Source: an uncultured Clostridia bacterium (lineage in GTDB: Bacteria; Bacillota; Clostridia; Christensenellales; CAG-314). Taken from it: 60,496 nt of DNA. Shown in pieces: positions 43,404-53,111 of the stretch. Where the stretch lies: assembly GCA_947629985.1 (NCBI GenBank), contig CANRFV010000009.1:1-60496 (forward strand). Direction: 5' to 3'. Made by a program: the position numbers and the translations under genes. A model generated the notes under the pieces. That model was not told the DNA's origin, searched no databases, and was given only the letters and a program-made list of their open reading frames with translations. The number at the start of each line of letters is the position of its first letter. The stretch's first letter is position 1.

Positions 43404-44282
43404 ATGAAAAGTATGACAGGCTACGGTAAAGCGACGATTTTGAGAGACAATCGAGAACTTACCGTTGAATTGAAGAGTGTAAATCACAGATTTTTGGATA
43501 TATCCACAAAAATTCCGCGCGCTTTTATCGAATTTGAAGACGTAATTCGCAATACTTTGTCCGAGTCGGTTTCGCGCGGACACGTGGACGTATTTATAAA
43601 TTACCGCCTTGTGGGCGATACCGACCGTGAAGTTAGCGTCGATACGGCGTTGGCAAGCAGTTACATCGACGCCGCCAAGCAATTGCAACAGGATTTTCCC
43701 GATCTGCATTACGATTTCAACATTACCGCGCTTATGCGTTCCGGCGACGTGCTTGCGATAGTTCAGAAGGACGAAGACGCGGATACGATCCGCATTATGC
43801 TCGGCGAAGCGGTTGCCGCCGCCGCAGAAAAACTCAACGAAATGCGCCTGCGTGAAGGCGAAGCGCTCAAATCGGATCTTTCCGGCAAAATCGACAATGT
43901 TCAGGCGTTGCTTGACCGCGTGGAAGAATACGCTCCGCAGGTTGCGACGCAATATCGCGACAAATTGCGTCAGCGCATTACCGAAGCGTTGGCGGGTATT
44001 CAAATAGACGAAGCGAAGTTGGCAAACGAAGTCTGCTTTTTCGTCGACAAGTCGTGCATAGACGAAGAAATTACTCGTTTGCGCGGGCACATTTCCCATG
44101 CGCGCGAAATAATGGCGCTATCCGAGCCTGCCGGGCGCAAATTGGATTTTTTGGTGCAGGAATTCAATCGCGAAGCGAATACCATTTGCAGTAAATCCAA
44201 TTTTGCCGAACTTACGGGCGTGGTATTGGAAATGAAAAACGAAATCGAAAAGATTCGCGAACAGGTACAAAATATAGAATAA
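43404..44282 (+). CDS. yicC: YicC/YloC-family endoribonuclease
   Basis: A 292-residue protein of the YicC/YloC family, members of which cut single-stranded RNA. The N-terminus MKSMTGYGKA and ELKSVNHRFLDIS are diagnostic. The C-terminal DUF1732 block is present (EITRLRGHISHAREI, KLDFLVQEFNREANTICSKS). AGGTG lies just before the ATG. It opens the cluster. In Bacillus, remA stands between this gene and gmk; here only 21 bases separate them. Confidence 0.94.
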   Translation: MKSMTGYGKATILRDNRELTVELKSVNHRFLDISTKIPRAFIEFEDVIRNTLSESVSRGHVDVFINYRLVGDTDREVSVDTALASSYIDAAKQLQQDFPDLHYDFNITALMRSGDVLAIVQKDEDADTIRIMLGEAVAAAAEKLNEMRLREGEALKSDLSGKIDNVQALLDRVEEYAPQVATQYRDKLRQRITEALAGIQIDEAKLANEVCFFVDKSCIDEEITRLRGHISHAREIMALSEPAGRKLDFLVQEFNREANTICSKSNFAELTGVVLEMKNEIEKIREQVQNIE

Positions 44283-44303
44283 AAATACACATTGGAGAAT
44301 GTT

Positions 44304-44873
44304 ATGGACAACCAAAAACAAGGTAAACTCATCATTATTTCCGGTCCGAGCGGCGCCGGCAAGGGTACGATATGCGCGGAATTGATGCGCTTGATGCCCG
44401 ATCTGGTGCTGTCTTGCTCGGTAACAACGCGCGCGCCTCGTCCCAACGAGCGCCGAGACAGAAGTTATTTCTTTGTTTCGGAAGAAACTTTTTTGGATAT
44501 GGTGCGCAAAAACGAACTTTTGGAATACGACCAACATTTTGAAAACTATTACGGCACTCCCAAAAAGTTTGTCGTTGATATGCTTAATTACGGCAAGGAC
44601 GTAATTTTAGAAATCGACGTCAAGGGCGCCTTGCAGGTAAAGCAAAATTACAAGGACAGCATTTTGTTTTTCATCGAAGCGCCCAGCGAACAGGCATTGT
44701 ACGAAAGGCTTGTAAAGCGCGGTTCCGAAAGCGAAGAGAAAATTCAAATACGTATGGCTCGCAACAAATTGGAACTTGCCCAGCGTTACAAATACGATTA
44801 CTGCATAATGAACGACGATCTCGACAGAGCAGTAGCCGAAATTATCGATATTTTGAAAGAAAGGAGAAAGTAA
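44304..44873 (+). CDS. gmk: Guanylate kinase
   Basis: A 189-residue kinase that phosphorylates GMP to GDP. The P-loop is SGPSGAGKGT; the GMP-binding region has SVTTRAPRPNERRDRSYFFV and YYGTPKKFV; the lid carries RMARNKLEL. The ATG at 44304 is chosen because TTGGAGAA lies directly upstream (44293-44299). rpoZ begins one base after its stop codon, as in Bacillus. Confidence 0.97.
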   Translation: MDNQKQGKLIIISGPSGAGKGTICAELMRLMPDLVLSCSVTTRAPRPNERRDRSYFFVSEETFLDMVRKNELLEYDQHFENYYGTPKKFVVDMLNYGKDVILEIDVKGALQVKQNYKDSILFFIEAPSEQALYERLVKRGSESEEKIQIRMARNKLELAQRYKYDYCIMNDDLDRAVAEIIDILKERRK

Positions 44874-44874
44874 A

Positions 44875-45060
44875 ATGATAACAAAACCGCCGATTGACGA
44901 ACTTACCGAAAAAGCGGGCGACAAATACGCATTGTGCTGCGTAATTGCCAAACGCGCCAAGGAACTTAACAACAGTCCCGAACTTCCGCAAAATTTCAAA
45001 CCCATTTCGTATGCCGCGGGAGAATTTGACGACGGACTTACCGAAATAAGAAGAAAATAA
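44875..45060 (+). CDS. rpoZ: RNA polymerase omega subunit
   Basis: 61 residues, short but complete for the clostridial type. The sequence has ITKPPIDELTEKAGDKYALC and VIAKRAKEL, matching the omega core that clamps the beta-prime C-terminus. The tail ends in DDGLTEIRRK. It sits one base after gmk and one base before coaBC, the standard gmk-rpoZ-coaBC order. Confidence 0.9.
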   Translation: MITKPPIDELTEKAGDKYALCCVIAKRAKELNNSPELPQNFKPISYAAGEFDDGLTEIRRK

Positions 45061-45061
45061 A

Positions 45062-46246
45062 ATGAGTCGACTTGACGGAAAAAACATAGTAATAGGCATA
45101 AGCGGCGGCATAGCCGTCTACAAGGTTTGCCAAGTGGTGCGGTTGTTCAAAACTCTCGGCGCCAACGTAGACGTAATAATGACGGAAAACGCCACAAAAT
45201 TTGTTTCGCCGCTTACATTCGAAACGTTGTCCGCGCGCCCCGTTGTGTGCGATATGTTCGAACACAGCGGACATTGGGAAGTGGAACACATTTCGCTTGC
45301 GAAAAAAGCCGATTTGTTTGTAGTATGCCCCGCAACCGCCAATATTTTGGGTAAATATGCCAACGGCATTGCCGACGATATGCTGTCGACAACGCTTATG
45401 GCAACGCGTGCGCCGGTTGTCGTTTGCCCCGCAATGAATGCTAACATGTATCACAGCGCGTCTTTCAACGCCAATCTCGACACTCTTGTAAAGCGCGGCG
45501 TGCATGTGGTAAATGCGGAAAGCGGCTTTTTGGCGTGCGGCGATGTGGGCGACGGCAGAATGGCAGAACCGCAAACTATTGTTGACTATTGCACGAATTT
45601 GCTTTGTCCGCAAAGCGATCTGCAAGGCAAAAAGGTTCTTGTAACCTGCGGAGCGACGTCCGAAAAGTTGGACGACGTGCGTTTTATTTCCAATTATTCC
45701 AGCGGCAAGATGGGCGCAGCCGTTGCGTATGCCGCGCTTGAACGCGGTGCGGATGTAACGGTAATTTGCGGCAGGCACACAGCCCCGATCGACTTGCGCG
45801 CGCAGGTTGTAAATGTGGAAACAACGCTGCAGATGTTTGATGAAACCGTTTCGCGCACGAGCGATACGGACATTTTTGTTATGGCGGGAGCGCCGTGCGA
45901 TTACCGTCCCGAAGAAGTAAGCCCCGTCAAAATAAAAGCCGACGAACTTACCGTACATTTTGTAAAAAATCCCGACATAGCGCAAAAAGTGGGCGAACTT
46001 AAAAACAGCGACGCTTTTTTGTGCGTTTTTGCCGCTGAAACCGATTCGGACGAGCAACTTGCCCGTCAAAAACTTGACAAAAAACACGCCGATCTTGCCG
46101 TGCTTAACGACGTAAAACACAACGAAGTATTCGGCAGCGACTACAACACAGTAACTTTTGTTACGCAAAAAGGCGCGGTGCAATATCCGCGTCAAAGCAA
46201 ATTGCAGGTTGCAAATTTAATTTTGGACAGGGCGATCGGTAAATGA
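45062..46246 (+). CDS. coaBC: Bifunctional phosphopantothenoylcysteine decarboxylase/synthetase
   Basis: A 394-residue enzyme for two steps of coenzyme A synthesis. The CoaC half (1-185) binds FMN, with ISGGIAVYK, the active-site His in HISLAKKADLFVVCPATAN, the PAMNANMY motif, and catalytic Cys in ESGFLACGDVGDGRM. The CoaB half has VLVTCGATSEKLDDVRFISNYSSGKMG and a Lys near KPDIxxKVG-like KNPDIAQKVG. It overlaps priA by four bases. Confidence 0.96.
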   Translation: MSRLDGKNIVIGISGGIAVYKVCQVVRLFKTLGANVDVIMTENATKFVSPLTFETLSARPVVCDMFEHSGHWEVEHISLAKKADLFVVCPATANILGKYANGIADDMLSTTLMATRAPVVVCPAMNANMYHSASFNANLDTLVKRGVHVVNAESGFLACGDVGDGRMAEPQTIVDYCTNLLCPQSDLQGKKVLVTCGATSEKLDDVRFISNYSSGKMGAAVAYAALERGADVTVICGRHTAPIDLRAQVVNVETTLQMFDETVSRTSDTDIFVMAGAPCDYRPEEVSPVKIKADELTVHFVKNPDIAQKVGELKNSDAFLCVFAAETDSDEQLARQKLDKKHADLAVLNDVKHNEVFGSDYNTVTFVTQKGAVQYPRQSKLQVANLILDRAIGK

Positions 46247-48441
46247 TTTATTCCGTCATCGTAGATGTATCCGCAAGCGAAGTAGACAGAATATTCGATT
46301 ACACGGGCGAAGGCTACGCGGTCGGTACTCGCGTTTTGGTCAACTTTGCCAATCGCCAAACCGAAGGGTTTATCGTAGAAGAAAAGCAAACTACCGATTA
46401 CGATCCCGCCAAACTAAAACCCATCATTCGCGCTTTGGACGACTTTACCGCAATATCTCCGCAACTGTTGCAGTTGGGGCAATATATGCGCAGTAGGTAT
46501 CATTTGCGCTGGGTAGACGTTTTACGGCTGTTTATTCCCGCCGAATTACGTAAAAACCGCGTAAAAGTGCTGTCTAAAAAGCAAATTTGTCTGGCAACGG
46601 ACGACGATTTGGACGTAATATTGAATTCGCTTAAATCCAACGCCACAATGCAGCGCGATTTGGTTTCGTATCTGTATATTAACGGCTCGGCTTTGGCGGA
46701 AGATATCAACCGAGAATTCGGCTTTTCCGCGGTAAACGCGTTGCTCAAAAAGGGAATCGTGTGCGCGCACGACATTACAATACGGCGCACCCCCTACAAG
46801 GATATGCCCGCAACTCCGCAGGACAAGCGTACTTTGTATTCCGCTCAGCAAAACGCCGTCGATACGATATTGTCCGATCCGCAGGGCAAATTTTTGCTTC
46901 ACGGAGTAACGGGCAGCGGCAAAACGGAAGTGTACCTTACCGTAATGGAGCGCGTTGTGGCAACGGGCAAAACCTGCATAATGTTGGTGCCCGAAATAGC
47001 GCTAACGCCCAATATGCTAAGGCAGTTGCGCCAACGTTTCGGCGACAGCGTGGCGTTGTTGCACAGCGGTTTGTCGGTAGGAGAACGGTTTGACGAGTGG
47101 CTGCGGTTAAAAAACGGCGAAGCGCAAATTGCCGTAGGCGCTCGCAGCGCGGTGTTTGCTCCGCTTAACAATATCGGCGCAATTATCATTGACGAAGAAC
47201 ACGACAGCAGTTACGTATCGGATTTCAACCCGCGCTACAACACGGTGGAAGTTGCCGATTACCGTGCCCGTCAAAACGGCGCAATGCTTGTTTTGGGCAG
47301 CGCAACGCCCAGCCTTAACAGTTACTACGCCGCCAAACAAGGCAAACTCAAACTTATCGAAATGCCCGAACGCATCAACAAACGTCCGCTACCGCAAGTG
47401 GAAATTGTGGATATGACGTTGGAAACGCGTCGCGGCAACAAAGGCATATTTTCTCAACTGCTCAAACAGCGTTTGCAACATACTATCGAAAACGGCAATC
47501 AGGCAATGATATTTCTCAATCGTCGCGGTTATTCGTCGTTTTTGATGTGTACAAAGTGCGGCTATGTTGCCAAATGCGCCGACTGCGACGTAAGTTTGAC
47601 TGTTCACCGCGAAGACAATATGCTTAAATGTCATTATTGCGGCAAGCAGTATTATATGTTGGACAAATGTCCCAACTGTCATCAAAGCAGTTTTCGCTAC
47701 GGCAAAATAGGCACTCAGCAGGTGGTGGATCTGCTCCGACAAATGTTTCCCGACGTAAACATTTTGCGTATGGACGCGGATACTACGCAAAACAAAGAGA
47801 GCCACGGTAAAATAATCGACGCTTTCAAAAACGGCGAAGCGCAAATTTTGGTAGGCACGCAGATGATTGCCAAGGGGCACGATTTTCCCAAAGTAACGTT
47901 GGTGGGAATACTCGACGGCGATCAAAGTTTGCATTATTCGGACTACCTTGCAACCGAACGTACTTTTCAACTTATCACGCAGGTTGCTGGGCGCAGCGGC
48001 CGCGACAAAGACGTAGGCAGCGTGGTGTTGCAAACTTACACGCCCACTCATTACTGTTTGCAATTGGCGGCAAAGCAGGATTATGTCGGCTTTTACAAAC
48101 GCGAAATAAGTCTGCGCGAAGCGTCGGCGTTTCCGCCTTTTTCCGAAATTGTGCGTATTTTGTACCAAGGCGAAAAGGAAAAAGACTGTATCGACTTGCT
48201 TACCGAACATTACGCGCAAATATGCAATATAAAAAGCAATTTCAGTCGTGATTTCTATTATCTGGACAAAATGCGCTGTCCGTTGCGGCGCGCGGAAAAG
48301 AAATTTCGATTTCAAATATTATTAAAACTGTCTCAAAACAATCTTGACGCGATATTGCAGCAAATATACGCCGCCTGCGACGCAGTAAAACGTAACGGCG
48401 TGCAAGTATTTGTCGAACGCAATCCGCAAAATCTATCGTAG
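46243..48441 (+). CDS. priA: Primosomal protein N' (PriA helicase)
   Basis: A 732-residue replication-restart helicase. The N-terminal DNA-binding domain (1-180) is followed by Walker A GVTGSGKTEVYL, the IIDEEHDSSY box, GSATPS, and paired Cys clusters binding two zinc ions (CTKCGYVAKCADC and CHYCGKQYYMLDKCPNC). Helicase motifs VGTQMIAKGHDFP and QVAGRSGR are intact. It starts inside the coaBC stop. Confidence 0.97.
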   Translation: MIYSVIVDVSASEVDRIFDYTGEGYAVGTRVLVNFANRQTEGFIVEEKQTTDYDPAKLKPIIRALDDFTAISPQLLQLGQYMRSRYHLRWVDVLRLFIPAELRKNRVKVLSKKQICLATDDDLDVILNSLKSNATMQRDLVSYLYINGSALAEDINREFGFSAVNALLKKGIVCAHDITIRRTPYKDMPATPQDKRTLYSAQQNAVDTILSDPQGKFLLHGVTGSGKTEVYLTVMERVVATGKTCIMLVPEIALTPNMLRQLRQRFGDSVALLHSGLSVGERFDEWLRLKNGEAQIAVGARSAVFAPLNNIGAIIIDEEHDSSYVSDFNPRYNTVEVADYRARQNGAMLVLGSATPSLNSYYAAKQGKLKLIEMPERINKRPLPQVEIVDMTLETRRGNKGIFSQLLKQRLQHTIENGNQAMIFLNRRGYSSFLMCTKCGYVAKCADCDVSLTVHREDNMLKCHYCGKQYYMLDKCPNCHQSSFRYGKIGTQQVVDLLRQMFPDVNILRMDADTTQNKESHGKIIDAFKNGEAQILVGTQMIAKGHDFPKVTLVGILDGDQSLHYSDYLATERTFQLITQVAGRSGRDKDVGSVVLQTYTPTHYCLQLAAKQDYVGFYKREISLREASAFPPFSEIVRILYQGEKEKDCIDLLTEHYAQICNIKSNFSRDFYYLDKMRCPLRRAEKKFRFQILLKLSQNNLDAILQQIYAACDAVKRNGVQVFVERNPQNLS

Positions 48442-48448
48442 GTAAATT

Positions 48449-48907
48449 ATGGCAATAAGAAACATTATCAAAATGGGCGACCCGTTGTTGCGCAAAAAAT
48501 GTAAAGTGGTGGACGCTTTCGACAGCCGTCTGCACATGTTGTTGGACGATCTCAAAGATACCTTGCATTACGCCGAAGGTTTAGGACTTGCCGCTCCGCA
48601 AGTGGGCGTACTCAAACGCGTATGCATTGTCGAATACGAAGGAAATTCGTACGAATTGGTCAATCCCGTAGTTGTAAAGACAAGCGGAAAATGCGTGGAT
48701 AACGAAGGCTGTTTGTCCGTGGTGGGATTTCGCGGTTTGGTAGAACGCCCCGAAAAAATCGATTTGGAATATTACGATCGCAACGGCGTAAAGCGTTTTT
48801 TGCACGCCGAAGGCTATTTTGCCCGAGTGTTTTTGCACGAAATCGACCACTTGGACGGCATATTGTTCGCCGACAAAATGATAAAGAAAATCCCCGACGA
48901 AGACTGA
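48449..48907 (+). CDS. def: Peptide deformylase
   Basis: A 152-residue metalloenzyme removing the N-formyl group from new proteins. All three motifs are intact: GLGLAAPQVG, EGCLSV (metal Cys) and HEIDHLDG (metal His, catalytic Glu). It lies seven bases after priA and 19 before fmt; def and fmt form the formylation cycle. Confidence 0.97.
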   Translation: MAIRNIIKMGDPLLRKKCKVVDAFDSRLHMLLDDLKDTLHYAEGLGLAAPQVGVLKRVCIVEYEGNSYELVNPVVVKTSGKCVDNEGCLSVVGFRGLVERPEKIDLEYYDRNGVKRFLHAEGYFARVFLHEIDHLDGILFADKMIKKIPDED

Positions 48908-48926
48908 CTCGATCACGGAGAATAAT

Positions 48927-49856
48927 ATGAGAGTTGTATTTTTGGGTACGCCCGATTTCGGCGTGCCCGCATTGCAAAAAATATGCCGACATCACACGGT
49001 AGTTGGGTGCGTATGTCAACCCGACAAGCCCGGCGCGCGCGGCAAAGTAGAGTATTGTGCGGTAAAGCGTTTTGCCTTACAGCACGATTTGCCCGTTTTT
49101 CAGTTTGAAAAAATTTCTCGCGACGGTGCGGAAACGTTGAGAAATTTGCAACCGGACATAATGGTAACCGCGGCATACGGTCAAATTCTTTCTCAGGAAA
49201 TAATCGACATCGCTCCGCACGGCATAATAAATATTCACGGTTCGCTTTTGCCCCAATTACGCGGCGCGGCGCCCATTCAGTACGCCGTTTGGCAAGGGCT
49301 TAAAGTTACGGGCATTACAATATTGCAGACCGCGCTCAAAGTAGACGCGGGCAACATCATTTTGCAACAACCGCTTGAAATATTGCCTTACGAAACTAAC
49401 GGCGAACTGTTTGAACGAATGTCCTTGTTGGGCGCGGACGCCGTAATCAAGGCATTGGATATGATACAAAACGGCACTGCGACCTACACTCCGCAGGACG
49501 AATCAAAGGCAACATTTTGCAGTAAAATAACCGCCGAGCAGGAAAAAATCAATTGGAACAACAGCGCCGAAGAAATAATAAATTTGACGCGTGCGCTCAA
49601 TCCCACGCCCGTGGCTTGGACAACGGCAAACGGCAAGCGCCTTAAAATTTACGAATTGCGCCCTTGCGACAAAACTTTCGAAAACGCCGCCGCAGGGCAG
49701 GTTGTGGAGTGCGGCAAAAAAACATTGGCAGTTATGTGCGGCGACGGCAATGCCGTTTACGTAAACAAGTTGCAGGCAGAAAATGCCAAAGTTCTTTGCA
49801 TTGCGGATTTTTTGAACGGCAAAAAATTTCCCGTCGGAACAATATTCGGTAAATAA
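48927..49856 (+). CDS. fmt: Methionyl-tRNA formyltransferase
   Basis: A 309-residue enzyme formylating initiator Met-tRNA with 10-formyl-tetrahydrofolate. It has FLGTPDFGVPAL at the N-terminus, the NIHGSLLPQLRGAAPIQYA active block with Asn/His, and TGITILQT. The C-terminal tRNA-binding domain starts near 205. GGAG precedes the ATG. Its TAA shares one base with the rsmB ATG. Confidence 0.97.
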   Translation: MRVVFLGTPDFGVPALQKICRHHTVVGCVCQPDKPGARGKVEYCAVKRFALQHDLPVFQFEKISRDGAETLRNLQPDIMVTAAYGQILSQEIIDIAPHGIINIHGSLLPQLRGAAPIQYAVWQGLKVTGITILQTALKVDAGNIILQQPLEILPYETNGELFERMSLLGADAVIKALDMIQNGTATYTPQDESKATFCSKITAEQEKINWNNSAEEIINLTRALNPTPVAWTTANGKRLKIYELRPCDKTFENAAAGQVVECGKKTLAVMCGDGNAVYVNKLQAENAKVLCIADFLNGKKFPVGTIFGK

Positions 49857-51121
49857 TGAATAATGCATTATTGCACAGTTTTCAAACGTTAAAGCAAGTG
49901 TATGCCGACGGCGCATTTTCGTCCATCGCGCTTAACAAAACGCTAAACCTATGTAAAAATCAGGACAAAGCGCTTATTACGAAAATAGTTTACGGCGTGC
50001 TGGATAACGACATCAAACTTGAATATATAATTTCGCGTTTCGTTCGCAAAATGCCCAAAAACGACGTTTTGCTTTATATGAAAATTGGCACATACTGTTT
50101 GTGCGAGTTATCTATGCCCGTATATGCCGTGGTAAACAACGTTGCGGAATTGTCCAAACTTTCCGCAGATATACACATTGTGGGGTTTGTAAACGCCACG
50201 CTAAAACAAATCGCCGCCCGTTTGTCCGAAGTGGAGTACCCGCAAGACGAAACGGAACGCATATCGGTCGAGTATTCGTACCCGATGTGGGCGTTAAAGA
50301 AACTAATAAAAGATTACGGAATGGACGCCGCAAAACAAATTGCGACGTTTAAGTTGCCGAATTATACCACGGTGCGCGTTTGCAACGACTTTGATGTGGC
50401 GGAAAACTGCAAGCAATGCGGCGTGCAGGCGCAAACAACGCCGTTTGACGACGCATATTACATCGACGGTAAAACCGACGGCTTTACGGGGCGTTGGACA
50501 GTGCAAAGTTTGTCGTCTATGGCAGTCGCGCGTATATGCGCTGCCGATGCCTGCGGCTCTTTTCTCGATTGTTGTGCGGCTCCCGGCGGCAAAGCGGTGT
50601 ATGTAAAACAATTGCGCCCTAACCTGCAAGTTGCGGCGTGCGACATACACGAACATCGCGTTCAACTTATCGACAGTTACGCCAAGCGTATGGGCGTGGA
50701 GATTGCAACGTACAGGCGGGATATGACGCAACCCGAACAACAATGGTTAGGCGCTTTCGACACTGTTTTGTGCGACGTTCCGTGCAGCGGTTTCGGCGTA
50801 CTCGACACGCGTCCGGACATAAAGTGGTTTCGAACAAGTCTCGACATAAGCAATTTAATGAAACTGCAATATGCCATATTGGACAATTGCAGTAATTATG
50901 TAAAAACAGGCGGACGGCTTGTGTATTCGACTTGTACGGTATTCGACAACGAAAACGGGCAAAACATTCGCAAATTTTTGAAAGAACACCCATATTTTAC
51001 ATACGGATCGATAAATTTGCCGCAATTTTCGCAGGCAAACGGCAAGGCGGAATATCAATTTTTGCCCTACAAAGACGGCGTACAGGGTTTTTATGTGGCA
51101 GTATTGGTGCGCACGGAGTAA
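49856..51121 (+). CDS. rsmB: 16S rRNA (cytosine-C5) methyltransferase RsmB
   Basis: A 421-residue enzyme. An N-terminal NusB-like helical domain (1-130) is followed by the SAM-binding fold (SFLDCCAAPGGKAVYV). Both catalytic cysteines are visible: one in CDVPCSGFGVLDTRPDIKW and one in STCTVFDNENGQNI. It methylates 16S rRNA near position 967. It overlaps fmt by one base, so translation is coupled. Confidence 0.96.
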   Translation: MNNALLHSFQTLKQVYADGAFSSIALNKTLNLCKNQDKALITKIVYGVLDNDIKLEYIISRFVRKMPKNDVLLYMKIGTYCLCELSMPVYAVVNNVAELSKLSADIHIVGFVNATLKQIAARLSEVEYPQDETERISVEYSYPMWALKKLIKDYGMDAAKQIATFKLPNYTTVRVCNDFDVAENCKQCGVQAQTTPFDDAYYIDGKTDGFTGRWTVQSLSSMAVARICAADACGSFLDCCAAPGGKAVYVKQLRPNLQVAACDIHEHRVQLIDSYAKRMGVEIATYRRDMTQPEQQWLGAFDTVLCDVPCSGFGVLDTRPDIKWFRTSLDISNLMKLQYAILDNCSNYVKTGGRLVYSTCTVFDNENGQNIRKFLKEHPYFTYGSINLPQFSQANGKAEYQFLPYKDGVQGFYVAVLVRTE

Positions 51122-51127
51122 ATTTTT

Positions 51128-52177
51128 ATGGTACTATTGCAAGACTTCACAATTGAAGAATTGAGCGCATATTTGACGGGCAATTTCAATGTCAAGCCGT
51201 ATGTTGCCAAACAAATTTATTCCTGGTTGAACAAATCGGTCGATTTCGACGATATGACCGACGTTTCCAAAACATTGCGCGCCCAATTGAAAGAACAATG
51301 TTTTGCCAAGGGGTGCGAGATAATACAAACATTGTCGTCGCGCTTGGACGGCACGCAAAAATTCTTGTTTCGGCTGCACGACGGAAACGTAGTGGAAGGC
51401 GTATTGATGAATTACAAGTACGGCAACACTTTGTGCGTATCAAGCCAAGTGGGGTGCCGTATGGGGTGCAAATTTTGCGCAAGCACATTGGAAGGGTTGG
51501 TTCGCAATCTTTCCGCAGGTGAAATTTTGGGGCAGGTAACCGCAGTAAATGCTCTTGGCGGCGGCGACGCGCGGCACGTTACCAATATCGTCCTGATGGG
51601 CAGCGGCGAACCGCTCGATAATTACGACAACGTTACAAAATTTTTGCATTTGGTAACCGATCCTTGCGGACTTAATATTTCGCAACGTAACATTTCTCTG
51701 TCCACTTGCGGCATTGTGCCAAATATCAAAAGGTTGGCAGACGACGGTTTTTCGGTCAATCTGACGCTCAGTTTGCACAATCCTTTTGACGAACAGCGCG
51801 TTGCCATTATGCCCGTTACGCGCGCGTACGGCGTTCAACAGGCTGTGGACGCCTGCAAATATTATTTTGACAAAACAGGTCGCAGAATAATTGTGGAATA
51901 TACGTTGATCGACGGGCAAAACGATAGCCGCGAACACGCGCTCAAATTGGCGTCGTTGTTACGCGGCGTTTCCGCACACGTCAACGTTATTGCGCTCAAT
52001 CCCGTAAAAGAAACGGGGCTAAAAGCAACCAACGAAACAAATTTGAAAAAGTTTATACAATATTTGGAAGAAAAGGGCGTGTCTGCAACTCGCAGACGAA
52101 CGATGGGGCAAGATATAGAAGGAGCGTGCGGGCAGTTGCGTAGGCGGTATTTGAGTAATGGTACAAAAAACAGTTAA
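51128..52177 (+). CDS. rlmN: Dual-specificity RNA methyltransferase RlmN
   Basis: A 349-residue radical SAM enzyme methylating C2 of A2503 in 23S rRNA and A37 in some tRNAs. The cluster motif is CRMGCKFCAST. The methyl-carrying Cys lies in the C-terminal block RRTMGQDIEGACGQL. GGAG lies ten bases before the ATG. It runs 20 bases into rsgA. In Bacillus and most Clostridia prpC-prkC would stand between; they are absent. Confidence 0.96.
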   Translation: MVLLQDFTIEELSAYLTGNFNVKPYVAKQIYSWLNKSVDFDDMTDVSKTLRAQLKEQCFAKGCEIIQTLSSRLDGTQKFLFRLHDGNVVEGVLMNYKYGNTLCVSSQVGCRMGCKFCASTLEGLVRNLSAGEILGQVTAVNALGGGDARHVTNIVLMGSGEPLDNYDNVTKFLHLVTDPCGLNISQRNISLSTCGIVPNIKRLADDGFSVNLTLSLHNPFDEQRVAIMPVTRAYGVQQAVDACKYYFDKTGRRIIVEYTLIDGQNDSREHALKLASLLRGVSAHVNVIALNPVKETGLKATNETNLKKFIQYLEEKGVSATRRRTMGQDIEGACGQLRRRYLSNGTKNS

Positions 52178-53042
52178 AAGCGGCGTCGTCGTCAAATCAG
52201 TGGGCGGAGTGTTTAACGTACTGTGCGACGACGGAATACGGCTTGTGTGCTACTCGCCCAAAAAATTTCGTTACGACAGCAAGGACGTTGTTGTCGGCGA
52301 CAAAGTTTGCGTGCAAGACATTCGTCAAGGCAAGGGCGTAATTACGGAAATTTTGCCGCGCAAAAACAAACTTAACCGCCCCGAAATTGCCAATGTAGAC
52401 GTTTGCTTTGTGGTTGTTGCATGCCAACCGCAACCCGATTTGATGTTGGCGGACAAAATTCTCATCAACTGTTTTCAGCAGCGGATCGAGCCGATAGTAG
52501 TGGTAAACAAAACCGATCTGCCTTCGGATACCGAACAAATTATATTGCAAAATTACCGCGACATTGCCCAAACGGTAAACGTAAGCGCGTTGGACGGCAG
52601 TGCGACCGAACTGTTGCGTTTTATTGCAAAAGGCGTCGTTGCGTGCTTTGCTGGGCAGTCCGCCGTGGGCAAAACTTCGCTGTTGAATGCGTTGCTCCCG
52701 CAAGCGAACGGCAAGGTGGGCAACTTGTCCGAAAAGAGCGGCAGGGGTATGCATACCACGCGCCACAGCGCGCTATATCGTGCGGGCGACGGTTTTGTCG
52801 CCGATACTTGCGGATTTTCGCTGTGCGATTTGACGGATATTCGTTCGGAACAGTTGCATTTGTATTTGGACGACTTTGTGCGGTTGTCGGCTGGATGCAA
52901 ATTTACTTCCTGTACGCACACTGCGGAACCAGACTGCGCCGTAAAGCGGGCGGTAGAACAGGGTACGCTATGCAGAGACCGTTACGACAGGTATCTTAAA
53001 CAATTTGAAGAACTTAAACAGCGTGAAAAAGCGCAATATTGA
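52158..53042 (+). CDS. rsgA: Small-subunit maturation GTPase RsgA
   Basis: A 294-residue circularly permuted GTPase (YjeQ/CpgA) in late 30S assembly. The order is N-terminal OB fold, NKTDL (G4) before GQSAVGKTSLLNAL (G1), then DTCGF (G3). The C-terminal zinc knuckle is present (CKFTSCTHTAEPDC). The gene begins 20 bases inside rlmN. In Bacillus the PrkC kinase encoded next to it phosphorylates this protein. Confidence 0.96.
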   Translation: MVQKTVKSGVVVKSVGGVFNVLCDDGIRLVCYSPKKFRYDSKDVVVGDKVCVQDIRQGKGVITEILPRKNKLNRPEIANVDVCFVVVACQPQPDLMLADKILINCFQQRIEPIVVVNKTDLPSDTEQIILQNYRDIAQTVNVSALDGSATELLRFIAKGVVACFAGQSAVGKTSLLNALLPQANGKVGNLSEKSGRGMHTTRHSALYRAGDGFVADTCGFSLCDLTDIRSEQLHLYLDDFVRLSAGCKFTSCTHTAEPDCAVKRAVEQGTLCRDRYDRYLKQFEELKQREKAQY

Positions 53043-53111
53043 TAGCAAACTCAAAAGAAAATTTGTACGCCAAAACAACGCGGATACAATTTAAGCAAGG
53101 GAGAAATATTT

